DNA of 64,000 nt from Annona cherimola. Its lineage: Eukaryota; Streptophyta; Magnoliopsida; Magnoliales; Annonaceae. Each line of letters starts with the position of its first letter. Positions within the stretch are counted from its first letter, which is position 1. A program made the translations under genes and the position numbers. The notes under the pieces are model-generated. The model was not told the DNA's origin, made no database searches, and worked only from the letters and a program-made list of their open reading frames with translations. Shown piece by piece: positions 11,545-23,877 of this stretch. The stretch spans positions 87,715,137 through 87,779,136 of the forward strand of contig CM059972.1 in the NCBI GenBank assembly GCA_030490835.1, read 5' to 3'.

Positions 11545-11830
11545 CTCAAAAGTGTGTGTGCGAGCATGTAAAAAAAATAAATTAAAATTTTTCAACATAA
11601 AACTTTTGACTTACAGTAATTATTTTATTTCTAATCACTTTTTCACATTTTCATATATAACTATCTTATTTTTCAATCATTGCTACATGATTACTCACAC
11701 AACTAACTTATCTATTTTGATTTTATTATCCTTACTCCTTATTATTATCCCTATTATTTCATTTTATTTTACAATTTTTACTCTTCAATACTTTTTATCA
11801 AAAATTTTATCCATATTACGTTTTATTCAT
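11545..11830 (+). mobile_element. Degenerate Tourist-like MITE (family A)
   Basis: Family A order is kept (AAATTTTTCAACATAAAACT, CAATCATTGCTACATGATTA, ACAACTAACTTATCTATTTT, TATCAAAAATTTTATCCAT), but the ends are eroded. An open frame through it (11552-11857) is a by-product of the T-rich sequence. Confidence 0.65.
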
Positions 11831-12529
11831 TCTCAATATAATTTTATTCATTCATAGTACATGTTTATCTATTTCCAATACATTTTCATCCCAAATTCTT
11901 ATCTTATCTTCATCTCATGTCATCTATGAACTTACGTGACTTTTTGTCTTAAGGAGTGAAATATATCTTATGGAGTGAAATATAAATGGAATAAGATTTC
12001 ACAATTCCCTCTAAATTTTTCTCAATTTAATATAATTTTTTATTGTAGTTAATTTACTAATATTACATATGGTTTCACCATAATTGCAAATATATTCATG
12101 CAATTTCAAAAATTTCAAATAACTTCCATATAATTTAGTCATATTTATAAATATACTCATGCAATTTTAAAAATAGAATTGGATTCTGTGCACTACCTGG
12201 GTGCACCTAACTTTAGTGCACCCACTTAAAATAAACAATTTTTATTTTTTAATTTTTATATATTTATCTACACCTAAATATGAATGTCTTATATATAGTT
12301 TTTAAAATTTTAAATATTTTAATATTTTATTTTAAATTTTAAAAATAAAATAGAAAATTTCTCATGTGTTTCAAGGATACTCTAATATAGTTCTCGTTAA
12401 AGAATTTATGTTTTTTTCATTTACCTTCTTTAGTAATACTCATAATACTTCGACGGTTTTTCTTATTTTCCCATTTTATATCACAATAGATATCATGAAG
12501 GAAAAGACGGAAATAAAACAACAAAAAGT
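11831..12529. other. AT-rich spacer with a repeat end at about 12185-12350
   Basis: No gene seen. From about 12188 the phrase GGGTGCACCTAACTTTAGTG and the following TATGAATGTCTTATATATAG resemble the element at 47190-47540, so this may be half of a similar fold-back MITE. The rest is plain AT-rich sequence. Confidence 0.4.
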
Positions 12530-12950
12530 CGAGGGTTAATTGCCTTTGTCTCTAGTAAATTATAAAAATATCTACGTAATTTGACCATAATTATAAGCAA
12601 ATAGTTTTAAAAATTGCAACTAACTCCTATATAATTTGGCTATAATCGCAAATGTACTCATGTGATTATGATGTTATTACTACGCTATCAAGACATGTGA
12701 TATATTTATGAAGATATGCAGATTGTATAAAGAAATTTATAATTTTAGAAATTAAATGGGTGTATTTAATTTTTATAAATATACTCACAAAATTGGCATA
12801 TCTTTTCACATATATTAATCTATGACAGTACAATGATAGTATTATAACGGTGTAGATATATTTGCAATTATAGTCCCACTACAGAGAAGCTATTTACAAT
12901 TTTTAAGAACATGTGGGTATATATCTCACAAGATTTTTGGCAGTAGTCTA
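12530..12950. mobile_element. Possible fold-back element
   Basis: GTAATTTGACCATAATTATA (about 12575) and related phrases on the left recur in approximate inverted form on the right (TTTGCAATTATAGTCCCACT, about 12860, and ACATGTGGGTATATATCTC, about 12910). The arms are decayed and the ends were not fixed. Similar phrases at 12080-12170 suggest a further fragment. Confidence 0.4.
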
Positions 12951-13742
12951 ATCATCATTTTATGATGCAGTTAATTATATTGTTCTGATTGCGTTCTGGT
13001 AAGCCACAAATTTAGGTAAAATTAATGACAACGTAGTTTGCCAAATAAAATTAAAAAATAAAGACATTTTTACAAATCAATAATTTAGCTATAGGTGTGA
13101 TTTGGAAAAGAACGAAAAAGATTGATTAGGCCATGCAAATTACTGGCGACCGGAAGAAATATATCTTTTATTTTTTAAAAAAGATATACGAGCTCCACTC
13201 GCATCTTTCATCGTGTGAAACATTTTAATATTTTATTTTAATTTTTGAAAATAGCAAAGGTATGTTGCATATATATGTACTTTTTTATTTTCAAAAAATT
13301 AAAATATCCAACAAATTGAAAAATTATCGAATTTCAGGGGGTGAAATATCTAGATAAGGCCTTATATGTAAATTTTTTTTATAAAAGAAATTCTGCCCAA
13401 TACATGCAGCTGTATAGGATCCGCGCCCTTGTCAAAAAACCTGTAATAATACAGAGATAACAATTGAAACTGTTTCAGATATTTCAAAAAATAAAACATA
13501 ATAGAAAAAAGCATGGATTAGAAAATACAAGGGATACGAGAAAAAGGGAAAAATACAAGCTCATAGAAAAAATAGTAAAACTAGACATGCATGTTAAATA
13601 TACATAAATTATCAGTCTTATAAAAAAATTTAAAATTTTAAAAAATAAATTTTTTCACCCAAATGCACCCCAACTTAGTGCACTTAGGTGTACAAAATTA
13701 GTTGCCGACAAAGAAAGTCCCAATGCGCACAAGCGTACTTGA
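12951..13742. other. AT-rich spacer
   Basis: No gene is supported. Near 13660-13700 the phrase TGCACCCCAACTTAGTGCAC resembles, in inverted orientation, the repeat end near 12190. This might mark the far terminus of one larger decayed element, but the interior gives no confirmation. Confidence 0.35.
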
Positions 13743-14308
13743 GGTGTGTTTGGTAATTTATAAAAGTTATCAAGTTAAAACTTTTTAAGGTGTGGTCGGT
13801 TCGCCGGTAAACTATTGTCTCGTTGAAAACTTTTCAGGGAGGGTGAAGTAGTCTTTTTCACCGCAATTGAAACGTCTTTCATCCATGAGTCGGGTACGCC
13901 TAGCAAAGGCCGTATTCTCGCGACAGAGGCCGTTTCTTGGGAGAAGGAATGGGGAAGAGAAGTCGCGAAGAGATAAGCCATTGCTCATCGAACCCGATTC
14001 CAACCAGTACCACGAGCGCGCCGGGTTGTGGCAGACACCAGCCCATGCCATACGACTCATCGATGATCCCTGCAAAACGATTGCTCCCTGCTCATCCTGC
14101 TGCATTTCGTTCATGGCGACACCTAAAACGACAACGACGAGCTTCGTTGTTTCTACCTTGTTTCTGGTGCTAAATTTTCTACACGGGTGAATGCAAGATT
14201 CATCTCTATAAATGGGGGAAAAAAGCAGTCTCTGTTACGCAGCTGCTTCTTCTGCTACACGCAGCTGCGTCGTAAAATCTCATCTTCTCCGAACGGCTGC
14301 CGATCTTG

Positions 14309-14405
14309 CCTTTTCCCACAAGATTGCCGGTAATTTTCCCGCAAGATTGCCGGTAATTTTCCCGCAAGATTGCCGTCGTAAAATCTCATCTGCTCATCTT
14401 CTCCG
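14309..14405. repeat. Short direct repeats inside the Pack-type element
   Basis: The phrase AAGATTGCCGGTAATTTTCC repeats about every 22 bp between 14320 and 14366. The flanking CGTCGTAAAATCTCATCT occurs at about 14267 and again at about 14372. The origin is unknown; open frames here are not convincing genes. Confidence 0.6.
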
Positions 14406-16339
14406 ATCAACGTAAAATGTCTTGCGTTTTCCCGCAAAACTCTCTGACACTTCTGTCCTCCAAAGTGCTCCCTCTTTTGGATTTCCTGCCTCTCTCCTAC
14501 ATCTCATCTTCTACGATCGGCGGCCATGTCCCCGAAGTCCAGTTGTCGTCCCTGTCAAATCCGAGAGCCCTCCACCTCCCCGTCTGGCTCCGACCAAGCT
14601 CCATTTTCAATCCTCTGAGCTCGAAATGCCCAAAGAGAAAATGAAGACGATCGACGCCGGCTACCGCATCGACAAGCAACCGTGACCCCTCTTTTTCTGC
14701 CATCCAGCAGTGCGCGTGGGCCGAGGGTAGCTTGGGTGTTTCATATTTTTTATTTTATTCACTTTCGAAAATTCGTTCACATCTTTGCACAGGATGTTGA
14801 AATGGTGCACGTGATCCCTTTCTTCTTTTGATTTTTCCTCTCTTTCCAAATGGTGGGACACACCGACATCTCCGGCGCAAAAGACAACAAACCAAAAACC
14901 GCACCAGAGCCAATCCATCCGTTGCAGTCCAAAATTTGATTTCATTTTTTTCGATCTCCCAGAGCACGATGATGCTATGTTGTGAGATTATTCACTTTGA
15001 AATTGCACGTCATGCAAGGCCGCCACTCATCTGCTGTGCAATTTTGCAAAGTCTCCAACGCAATAAGTAGCATTGAGAAACAATTGATTTCGTGGAAGGA
15101 AACTGTCCGTGCGCGATCGTTTTCTTGTGTCATTAGAAAACTACTATTTTTATAATTTTATAAGCACAGAAATTCTACGGTGAGATGAAGAAATATAAAG
15201 GAGCATGTTCCATCCTTTTTCTTCCCTCTGGTTAGACCATCGCAAACAGAGGAGTTCTCACCTCGATCACTCGCGTTCTCTCTGCCTCTCTATCTCGAGA
15301 GCTTTGCTTGGGATCCTCGAACTCTGGAAGCCCCCATTTTTCATCTTCGGTTTTGCCTTTTCGTTCCAATCTGGGAAGTTCCCTCGGTGTGCATCAATCA
15401 TTCCTTCTTCCCTAATCATTGCTACTTATCCGCCCCCATAGGCGGCCCTGCAAGACTTAAATATTAGATAAGATTGCATTACATCTTTCATGAAGTTGTG
15501 ACATTTCAGCTGTTCATCCATTAAAATAAAAATAAAAGAGAATTATTTATGCTATGCTGTTTCTGAAGTAAATGTCAAGCCATGGAAAAAAAGAGCCACG
15601 CTTTGGTCTGTACTCTGCAGGCTGGTTACACTTTTGACAACATTAATATGGATATGTTATACAAAATTTAAACTGAGAATGGCGCTTTATTGCCTTTTAC
15701 TATTGATCTTGCTCATGACTTGAAAGGAAGTTTAGCATTTGATTTTCTATTGTTGTATATGGGAATAATTTAATTATTTATTACTTGAAAGGAAGTATCA
15801 CCTCCTACTCTGTGCAGTTGCTGATGTAACATGTGCCCTATTTACATAAAGGTTCTTCTAATTTTTCATTACCCAGCCACATGCTTGCTCAAATAACATG
15901 TTTTTCCTGCCTAATATGAATTGGGGTTAAGATGGCAAGCACAATCGCATATCACATAGTACGGTTATAAAGTTCGACCTGGTACAATAATCAGATTTTC
16001 ATTAATAAATTCGGAAATCTTTTTCAGCTTCTCTCTCACTCAAAAGTTCTCCTTGTTATAGTAGCTGTGTTCACTCTCTAGCACAGAACCTAAGCATGTA
16101 ATGTTACGGAACAACATTTCCCTGATTTCAATTTCATGATGCAAATGTCAGTAATCTCATGCTTCCAGCTACCACGGATAAGGAATATCCATGGATATGT
16201 GCTTCTAGCTAAGGCAAATATTCTCCAGCGAGCCGTCCGTCTCAAAAGACAAAACCTCTCTCTTTCTCTCTCGTCGAAAGCCTTTCGAGTTTCCGTTGCA
16301 TCAAGATTTCCCGCAAAAAATCCAGAGAGAAGGATGAGG

Positions 16340-16480
16340 GATGCAATTTCCTTGAAGACATTTTAGAAGAAATCCTCTGTTGGTTGCCCGAGAAATCACA
16401 GGCCCAGACTCAAAGCAGTGGTTTTCTCTCATTTTCGACGGCAATCGCCTCTCCCCCGAAAGAACCCATGCCGGCCTCGT
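16340..16480 (+). pseudogene. F-box-like fragment (captured, frameshifted)
   Basis: In one frame the sequence reads LEDILEEILCWLPEKS, the start of an F-box domain (SKP1-binding). A different frame continues with SKQWFSLIFDGNRLS, which resembles the K-W-SLI part of F-box proteins. The two parts need at least one frame change, and nothing recognisable follows. It is a short relic inside the 13789-17546 element, not a working gene. The call rests on motif resemblance only. Confidence 0.5.
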
Positions 16481-16657
16481 CTGTCTAACTTTCTCTCTGC
16501 TCCGACAAAACTTTTCTTAACTAAATTTTACCCACTCTGCCGAAACGGGAAGGAAAGAAAGAAACAAGCCAAGGAAATAGTAATTGAAAAGTGGCGTCGA
16601 GCTCACAGAAGCAGGGAAGAAGGCGGCGGCGGCAGATAAAAAAGGTTTCCATCCGAA

Positions 16658-17180
16658 ATGGCAGCTTTGAGACGAAAGGGTAAATCGTTGGCGGTTCTTT
16701 GGGGTCATTTCGAAGCTCTAGTTATTCTTCCGGCCGTATTCCACCATCCGTTCCTGTGCACAAACTTCTTCCACATTTCCGACACCAATTCGTCCACCTC
16801 CAGCACCGGATGATGATCACCAGTTGGCCAATCTGGTGAATCAGCTCTGGAACACCAAGGTAAGAGAAGATGGTGCGGATTCTCATAATTCAGATGATGT
16901 ACTCAAACAATTTCAACGTCTTCTTCGTGCTCGCCCCCTGCCTCGCATTCGCGTCTTCAATGGCCTTTTATCTACTGTTGCAAGACTCAGCCACCATTCA
17001 CTTGTCATTTCCCTGTACAGAAGCATGACTTTAGTAGGAATCTTGTTTATTGATATTTGTACGCTGAACATACTACTCAATTCCTCCTGCCACTTGTATG
17101 GTGTTCGTTATGTATGGCTATTTTTGGGAGCTTACAGAAACATGGAATTGATCTCACCACGGTGACTCGAAGAAGCAAGC
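16658..17180 (+). pseudogene. Pentatricopeptide repeat (PPR) protein N-terminal fragment, frameshifted
   Basis: An ATG at 16658 starts MAALRRKGKSLAV, like an organelle-targeting N-terminus, but this frame soon stops. A second frame carries a region ending LLRARPLPRIRVFNGLLSTV, then SHHSLVISLYRSM and DICTLNILLNSSCHLYGV, the usual opening of restorer-like plant PPR proteins. A third frame resumes with FGSLQKHGIDLTTVT. At least two frame changes are needed and only about two repeats are present, so this is a dead captured fragment. PPR proteins bind organellar RNA; no function is inferred for this copy. Confidence 0.62.
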
Positions 17181-17796
17181 AGTTAGTTTCAGAAGATGGA
17201 AGAGACTGGGTTCCCATCGCGCCGAACCCAAAGACAAGGGTGGTGCGTACTTGAACAGCTCTCTAGGCAACAGCACAGAACTGACGCAGGATTGCTTGCG
17301 GAGAGAAAAGAAAACAGTCTGAAGCCGCAGCGGAGAACCCGACGCGGAAGAGGACGATCAAGCGGGAGACGGTCACGCGCGCGACGGTGATGCTGCTGTT
17401 ACACGCCTGTCTTCACGTTAATTGTCCAACGACCTTTGACTGCGTTAATGCATTCGGACATAATTACTGAGCACGAAATGGCTGCTGAGTGACGTGTTTT
17501 TCCGCCAAAACACGTCAAAAAGTTTAGTTGCGAACCAAACAGATCCTTAATCTAAAACTTTTCACTCTCCATAATTACTCTTTTTTTAATTATTTTTTAC
17601 ACATCTTTCTATACAACAACTCTACTTTTCAATCATTTCTACACAACTACCAATACAACTAACTTATTTATTTTAAATTTATTCTCTTTACTCTTCATCA
17701 TTACCCCTACAATATCACATTATTTTCTACTGATTTAACAACTTTTACATAAAAAAATTTTCATCAAAAATTTTACAACTTCCTAAACACATCCTT

Positions 17797-18606
17797 GGTG
17801 TATAGGCTGCCTCGATGCCAGTAGGGACGAGTTTGGTCCCTTCAAGTGAGCATTTTGTCTCCTATTTGTTGAAAACGGCGTCTCCTATAGATCTAAGTAT
17901 GAGCATTATTCATTTAGAAAAAATTGAAAAAATTAGTTGGAACGATTACGTTGTTTAAAAGAAAGTACATTTTCAATGAAACCATAAAAAAATAATAATA
18001 ATAGGAGGAGGAAAAGATAAATATGTGTGGTGATAAGGGTTGGTATGAGATGCCTTTTTAACTCCACCTGCCTCCTTGCATGAATGCTGAGGGCTGAACT
18101 GTAAGCAATCTTGGCTCCAGACAAGTTAACGGAGTCCACCACCAAAGCTGAAATGGGTAATAAGCCATGTCCCAGTTGTCACCCAGCGAGAAATTTTGCA
18201 TCAGGTTCTTGGCAGCAGATACCAGCTCTTATTGGCCGGATTTGGCCCCTTCCTCTCTATGCACCCTTCCTTCACAGCTGAAGGCTTGAAGAGCTGTAAT
18301 AATCGAGTGGAAAAAGTAAAAATATGTGTGAATGAGAAGCCTCAGCGGACAATTGATAAGGTGAAAGTTTGTAGGAAATGGTGGGAAGTTGAGAAGAAAA
18401 TATTTTAAGAAATATGTGAATGATATGAAATAATAGGAATAAAATTGAAGTAAATTGGGTTATTAAAGGGTAGTTTGTAAGAAAAATGATCAGAGATAAA
18501 TTGAAAAATAGAATTATTGAGTGGATTAATAATTGACTTTGGAAATAATGCTCCCACTTTCTCCCTTCCCATCCTACGCATGCATCTTCCCAATGGTATG
18601 AAAAGT

Positions 18607-18608
<2 letters not shown>
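17797..18608. other. Intergenic, no gene recognised
   Basis: Moderately AT-rich with no supported coding region. Bases about 18410-18600 have composition like the degraded MITEs further on, but alignment is not clear by eye. Confidence 0.4.
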
Positions 18609-18640
<32 letters not shown>

Positions 18641-18658
18641 CATATATATATATATATT
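18609..18658. repeat. Microsatellite (CATA)n followed by (TA)n
   Basis: About seven CATA units are followed by a TA run. Simple sequence repeat; the minus-strand open frame crossing it is an artefact. Confidence 0.9.
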
Positions 18659-18659
18659 A

Positions 18660-20165
18660 GTTTTATGCATTCTTAAACCATCTTTTACTTAAAATAGATA
18701 AATTAATTATATAGATAAGTATATAGAAATAATTTAAAATAGGGTAATTATACAGGAAGATATAAAAAATAATTAAAAAATAATAGTTGTGGAAAGTAAA
18801 AAGTTTTAAATAAAAAAAATGTTAAGTGAAAGCTTTTTCATTTAAAATTTTCACTCTCCATAACTATCTTATTTTTTAATCATTTCTTAATGTTTTCTCA
18901 TACAACTACCTTACTTTTCAATCATTTAATTACCTTTGTTATATCATATCATACTTTTCCAATTCAAAAACATTCAAAAGTTTTATCGCTTCCTAAATAT
19001 AGGCATGCTTATTTTATATTGAAACTTTTCAATTTGAAAACTCTTCACTTTCCATGACTACCTTATTTTTTAATCATTTTTTGTATCTTCCTATGCAACT
19101 ATTTTACTTTTTAATTATTTTTATACAGCTATCCATACAACTAATCTATCTATTTTAATTTTATTCTCTTTACTTTTTATCATTGCCCCTATCATATCAC
19201 ATCGTTTTCCCCCAGTTTAAAATTTTTTACTCCAAAAACTTTTTATCCAAAAAATTTATTATTTCCCAAACACTTAAGGGTGTGTTTGCTTAACTAAAAT
19301 ATTTGTTTAACTACAAAACTTTTCAAATTAAAATTTTTCAATTTAAAACTTTTTACTCTCCAAAATTATTCTATTTTTTAATTATTTATTCATATCTTCT
19401 TATACAACTATCATATTTTTTAATAATTTCTACATAGTTGCCCATAAAGTAATCCATCTATTTTAACTTTTTCTCTTTATTCGTCATCATTACTCCAATT
19501 ATACTATATTATTTTCACATTTCAAAAACTTTTATATCTAAAACTTTTCAACTCAAAGTTTTATCACTTTTCAAGAACACCTTAAAAGTTGTAAGATGTG
19601 TTTGACTAGATGAAAACTTTTTAACAAAATTTTTTTAATCTAAAACTTTTCACTCTCCATGACTATTTTATTTTTTAATCATTTTTTTCACATATTCCTA
19701 TACAATTATCCTACTTTTCAATCATTTTTATACAATTATTCACACAACTAACATATTTATTTTAACTTTATTATCTTTACTATTCATCATTACCTCTATT
19801 ATACCATATTATTTTTTCGCATTTTAAAAAACTTTTCTTCAAAATTTTTATCAATCTCAAACACATCTTAGTCAAAAAGTTTTAAATGTAGGGGGTGTTC
19901 AGTAAACTTCAAAACTTTTTTAATTAAAACTTTTCACATTCCACAATAATCTTATTTTTTGAATCTTTTTCACATATTCCTATGCAACTATCCTACTTTC
20001 TCAATGATTTTTACATAACTATCTTATAACTAAGTTATCTATTTTAACTTTAATTTCATTACTTCTCATCATTACCCCTATCATATCACATAATTTTCTA
20101 CTAATTCAAAAACTTTTACGCTAAAAAATTTTCATCAAAAGTTTTATCACTTCCCAAACACACTC
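18660..20165. repeat. Tandem cluster of at least five Tourist-like MITEs (family A)
   Basis: Copies lie nearly end to end: a reversed partial copy at about 18670-18830, forward copies at about 18835-19000, 19003-19272, 19278-19581 (TAA before GGGTGTGTTTGC), 19595-19867 and 19892-20165. Each shows the family order: AAACTTTTCA, then a CTCTCCA-like motif, ATTTTTTAATCATTTTT, CAATCATTTCTACACAACTA, TATCTATTTTAACTTTATTC, CATCATTACCCCTATCATAT and a TCAAAAGTTTTATC end. Repeated insertion into or beside earlier copies would create such a row. No gene is present. Confidence 0.8.
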
Positions 20166-20331
20166 ATAGCAAAAAGCACAAAAAATAAACATATTTATTA
20201 TTGTTATTTTTGATCTGTTTTGGTTCGACAACCTGAGACATAATGTTGTCACTAGGTCATGAACATGGGATCATAGGCATGGGTGTCTGGAGTGCTAACC
20301 GGTACGCTTTGACGTCGGTTATATTTATTTA

Positions 20332-20612
20332 GGGTGTGTTTGGTAATGAGTAAAAATTATCAAGTTAAAACTTTTCAATTTAAAACTTTTCACTCTCCAC
20401 AACTATCCTATTTTTTAATCATTTTTTCACATTTTTCTATACAACTATCTTACTTTTTAACCATTTCTACACAATTACCAACACAACTAACCTATCTATT
20501 TCAATTTCATCTTATTTACTTCTCATCGTTACTTCTATAATATCACATTATTTGACAACTTTTACTCTCTGCAACTTTTTATCAAAAGTTTTATCCATTC
20601 TCAAACACACCC
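20332..20612 (+). mobile_element. Tourist-like MITE (family A), 281 bp, well preserved
   Basis: Ends are GGGTGTGTTTGGTAATGAG ... CTCAAACACACCC, flanked by TTA at 20329-20331 and 20613-20615. Interior as in the other copies. The open frame across it is not coding. Confidence 0.88.
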
Positions 20613-20615
20613 TTA

Positions 20616-21809
20616 AAGTAGCAATATACTTCCAAATGATATTCAAAATAAAAATTGTTAGGAATATGCAAAAATATTAAATCAAATAGAGTGACAATCA
20701 AATCAAGGTTTTCGCCGTCTCCTTTTTAATAATGGAGCTTTTGCAAAATACGCCCATGACTCTGCTTAATGGTTTGGTATTTGTGAAATGTACCTTCACG
20801 TTCGCATTTACACGCAAAGATTTAGGATACTTTTTAGTAATATAGATTTTGGGATGAAGTGCAGAGTGGAAAACGGAATATTTTGATAATCATATGATTT
20901 ATGAAATGATTAGAATAAAACTGTAATATATAAAGTTGCTAAAAGGAAAAAAATTAAAGTATTAGGATAAAATTAGAAAAATAAAATTATTTGTGGAAGA
21001 ATGTGGACCCCAAAGTTTCCTATCCTACCTCATACTGCAACATTCCCAAACGTGCGTTACCTTTCGTTTGGCCAAGCATGCCCGACTTCTCACGCATTTG
21101 AGTTGAGCAACATTCGAAAAACTGTTTGAAATTGCTTCATTTATAATGCTGAGGGCACGATTTGATATTCCAATCATTTTTCTTTAAACTATCCAATTTA
21201 TTTCATATTAATCACACATTTCTCAAAATATTTTCTTTTTTCACTCTTACCCCATCTTATATTCCCAAATGTGTCCTTGAGCTATATGGTGATTCCATGT
21301 GATAGTACTTATTAGTTACAAAATTTACCAAAAAAACTAGTGAAATCATACTTCACGGTGCTAATAGTGCTGCCAAAAGAACATAGAGGGAGAATTGTAT
21401 TTATGGGATTGGATAGTAAATCATGATGTACATGTTCTCTTATAGATGATTTAACAATTCACCAATTTTTATTTTTTTAATTTCATTCTTATATTTCAAT
21501 CGTTTTTAAGTGTCTTATTTATTCCAACTTTATTTCTATTATTTTATATCAATATAAAGTTTCCAAAATATTCCCTTTTCCTCTCCATCCTTTCTCAAAA
21601 TTCTATCAACTTTTTAATTTCCAAATGTAGGATAAAAATAGAAACAATCCGTTGGAAAATTCCTAGCTTCACATTGTAAACAAGATTTTGTCCTAATCTA
21701 AAAATTTAAACATTTACGGAAACAAAAATACTTTGATGGGAAACTTACATGTATAGAATGTACCAAAGAGTTAAAATTTTTTGACTTTAGAATCAAATAT
21801 ATATAATAA
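20616..21809. other. Intergenic, possibly old MITE remains
   Basis: No gene is supported. Stretches such as 20850-21080 and 21130-21270 have GGGATGA...TCCTACCTCAT-type inverted ends reminiscent of the small element at 35766-35944, but could not be delimited. Confidence 0.35.
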
Positions 21810-22045
21810 ATGTGTTTGGAAAGTAGTAAAAATTTTCGATAAAAGATTTTTAGTGTAAAAGTTTTAAAAACGATAGTAAATAATATGTTATGATATGAGT
21901 AATGAGGATAAGTAAACAGTATAAAGTTAAAACAAATTAGTTAGTTTTACAGTTTGTTGTATATAAATGATTGAAAAATAAAATAATTATATAAAATAAT
22001 TAAAAAACAGGATAATTTTGAAGAAGGAAAAATTATTTTTTATAT
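21810..22045 (-). mobile_element. Degenerate Tourist-like MITE (family A), reversed
   Basis: Begins TGTGTTTGGAAAGTAGTAAA and continues with reverse-complement family phrases (GATATGAGTAATGAGGATAA, TATAAATGATTGAAAAATAA, ATAATTAAAAAACAGGATAA). The distal terminus is lost. Confidence 0.65.
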
Positions 22046-22389
22046 TAAAATTATGGGTTTACCTTTCTCCAAAGATTTTATCAAGTTAAAGGACGTAAAG
22101 CTCCATGGTTATTCAACAACAAAATGTCTTTACATGCTTCTACAAAAATACAATGGGGAATTTTCCTCCCAAATATACTCTCCAGTGCCTTGCTATAATG
22201 CATATATAAAAGTATACAGAGTAAACCAGCTAATGAAAATATGTTCGAACCCCATTGGTTAGATGCTGGAAATTTTGTCATTATAGAAAGACGACTAATG
22301 CAATTGGGGAACCTCAGCCTATGGGAAACAGAACCAACTGTAGCAAAGAATTCCTGTATCTAAACAGATGAGCGCAGATGTTAAACGGA

Positions 22390-22710
22390 TCTAGTGTTAT
22401 GCACTTCATCCGGTTTTTTTATTTTCTTGAATCTGTTAATATAAGTGTATTTAACATGTATATCAATTTTTACATTTTTAGAGATTTTTAGATTTTTTTG
22501 AATTTCTAAAAATTAGTAGCATTTTTAGTAATTTTTTTAAAAGTCCAAAAAAATTTAAAACTTTTCAAAAATGATAAAAATTGATACAAATGTTAAATAA
22601 ACTTAGATTAACAATTGTGTAAAAAAATTTCAAAAAAATATAAAAAATGGGTATATGCATCGGGTGTTTTGAAGCTCGATACACCCGGGTGCGTAATACC
22701 GCAATTCCAT
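22390..22710. mobile_element. Fold-back MITE, family C (shared core, variable tips)
   Basis: The core TATAAGTGTATTTAACATGT (about 22441) is mirrored by an inverted copy containing ACAAATGTTAAATAAACTTAGATT (in two parts, near 22580-22605). The centre is a T-rich/A-rich palindrome around ATTTTTAGAGATTTTTAG. The tips carry GCACTTCATCCGG on the left and GCATCGGGTG on the right. Other family C copies are at 32713, 48312, 54535, 58600 and 63900. Confidence 0.65.
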
Positions 22711-23877
22711 GTTAAAACCGAGTAAATGGGACCATATTAGTTAAAATCTTTTATGTCTAACCAAATTAACAAACGCACCTATATAAAAGTTTTAAAAGAG
22801 AAATACTATGACGTCAAATGGGCTTCAGATTAGTGATAACATGAAAAATTAACAAGTTCATTGTATTTTTTTTAAGCTAACAAGTTCATTGTATTTAAAT
22901 ACATTTACTTTGACAGAAGGTCAATTGATATCAAAATAAAACATGTGTACGGTCCCATCTGAAATGCAAAATCAACGTATTGTGGTTTGACTAAGTTACC
23001 AAATTTAAAATTATATTATCAACATATAAATAGCCCAAACCATCAGTTCTGTTTGGCTAGATGATTTTATAAATAATTCGTCATTTTTAATGTATTAGTG
23101 ATGTACGCTTTGAAACTTGAAAGTGATCCATCTATAGACTAGTAAAATTTAATTTTATGATCGATGCAAACCTCATTTACAATCCGCAGCATCTTAAACA
23201 TCTCATTTTAAAAAATATGAATTTTATATCATGATTAAATATATGTGAATGAATATTATAAATAATTTGGACTCAGAAAATACTTTAACAATATCGACCC
23301 ATTTGTTATACTAAATTTAAGGGAGTATAATATTTTTTAAAAAATTAAGGGAATATACTTCAATCTTATTGAATATTTCATTGTAACACTCATATTTTTC
23401 CCACCTTGATCATGAATCAAAATTTAATATACTCAAATTAATTAAAATAATTCTTTCCATATTTTGAGAATTATGAATGTTCTTGACTATAATATCAGTT
23501 GCCATGTTGTATAAATTACAATTAAAATAATTTATCTAACTAAAATATAAAACTTTATTTAAATAAAAATATGCATAACCCTATTTAGAAAATATATGAC
23601 ATCAACGTAATAATTTTTTTTTATTTATATATCGATTTCAAAACTATCTATTCAAAATCTAAATAGTTTAGAACATCATCCAATGTAACAAGTGATTCTA
23701 TGAAGTGCGATTACAGTCTAATGTAATTATGAATGGATGCATTTTCTTCCTTTATACATAATTATACATGTTAAAATTTGGTATCACGCACCTAAGAATA
23801 CTATTGATTAAAATGATTTTTGACGTCATAATGAAACTGATATTATTGGCTGATTTTTTATTTCATCGTCAAGATGG
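22711..23877. other. AT-rich spacer, possibly a decayed inverted-repeat element
   Basis: No gene is supported. GATTCTATGAAGTGCGATTA (about 23695) with the following ACAGTCTAATGTAA resembles the end region of the 51551-52468 element, so an older relative may lie here. The last 5 bp (GATGG, 23873-23877) are the target duplication of the retrotransposon that follows. Confidence 0.4.

Larger units (their letters stand above)
13789..17546. mobile_element. Non-autonomous TIR transposon (PIF/Harbinger-like), Pack-type, carrying gene fragments
   Basis: The insert begins GGTGTGGTCGGTTCGCCGGT and ends with the imperfect inverted repeat TTGCGAACCAAACAGATCC; both ends contain GGTTCGC...TAAACT when read inward. 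It is flanked by TTA/TTAA on both sides and sits inside a family A MITE, so its boundaries are set by the interrupted repeat. GG..CC ends with a short T/A duplication point to PIF/Harbinger. No transposase was found. The interior is GC-richer than its surroundings and contains F-box-like (about 16340-16480) and PPR-like (about 16658-17180) fragments with disabled reading frames, plus other GC-rich stretches of unknown origin. Gene capture by a TIR element is the simplest reading. Confidence 0.72.
13743..17794 (+). mobile_element. Tourist-like MITE (family A) split by a 3.76 kb insertion
   Basis: The first 46 bp of a family A element (GGTGTGTTTGGTAATTTATA ... AGTTAAAACTTTTT) lie at 13743-13788. 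The remainder resumes exactly at the expected family position, CTAAAACTTTTCACTCTCC, at about 17552 and ends CCTAAACACATCC at 17794. The two pieces join to a normal-length family copy when the 13789-17546 insert and one target duplication are removed. Confidence 0.82.

Noticed and set aside
13867..14190. 107-residue plus-strand frame near the start of the Pack-type element
   Set aside because: No recognisable domain, overlapping frames on both strands, and it starts inside a transposon; not enough to call a gene.
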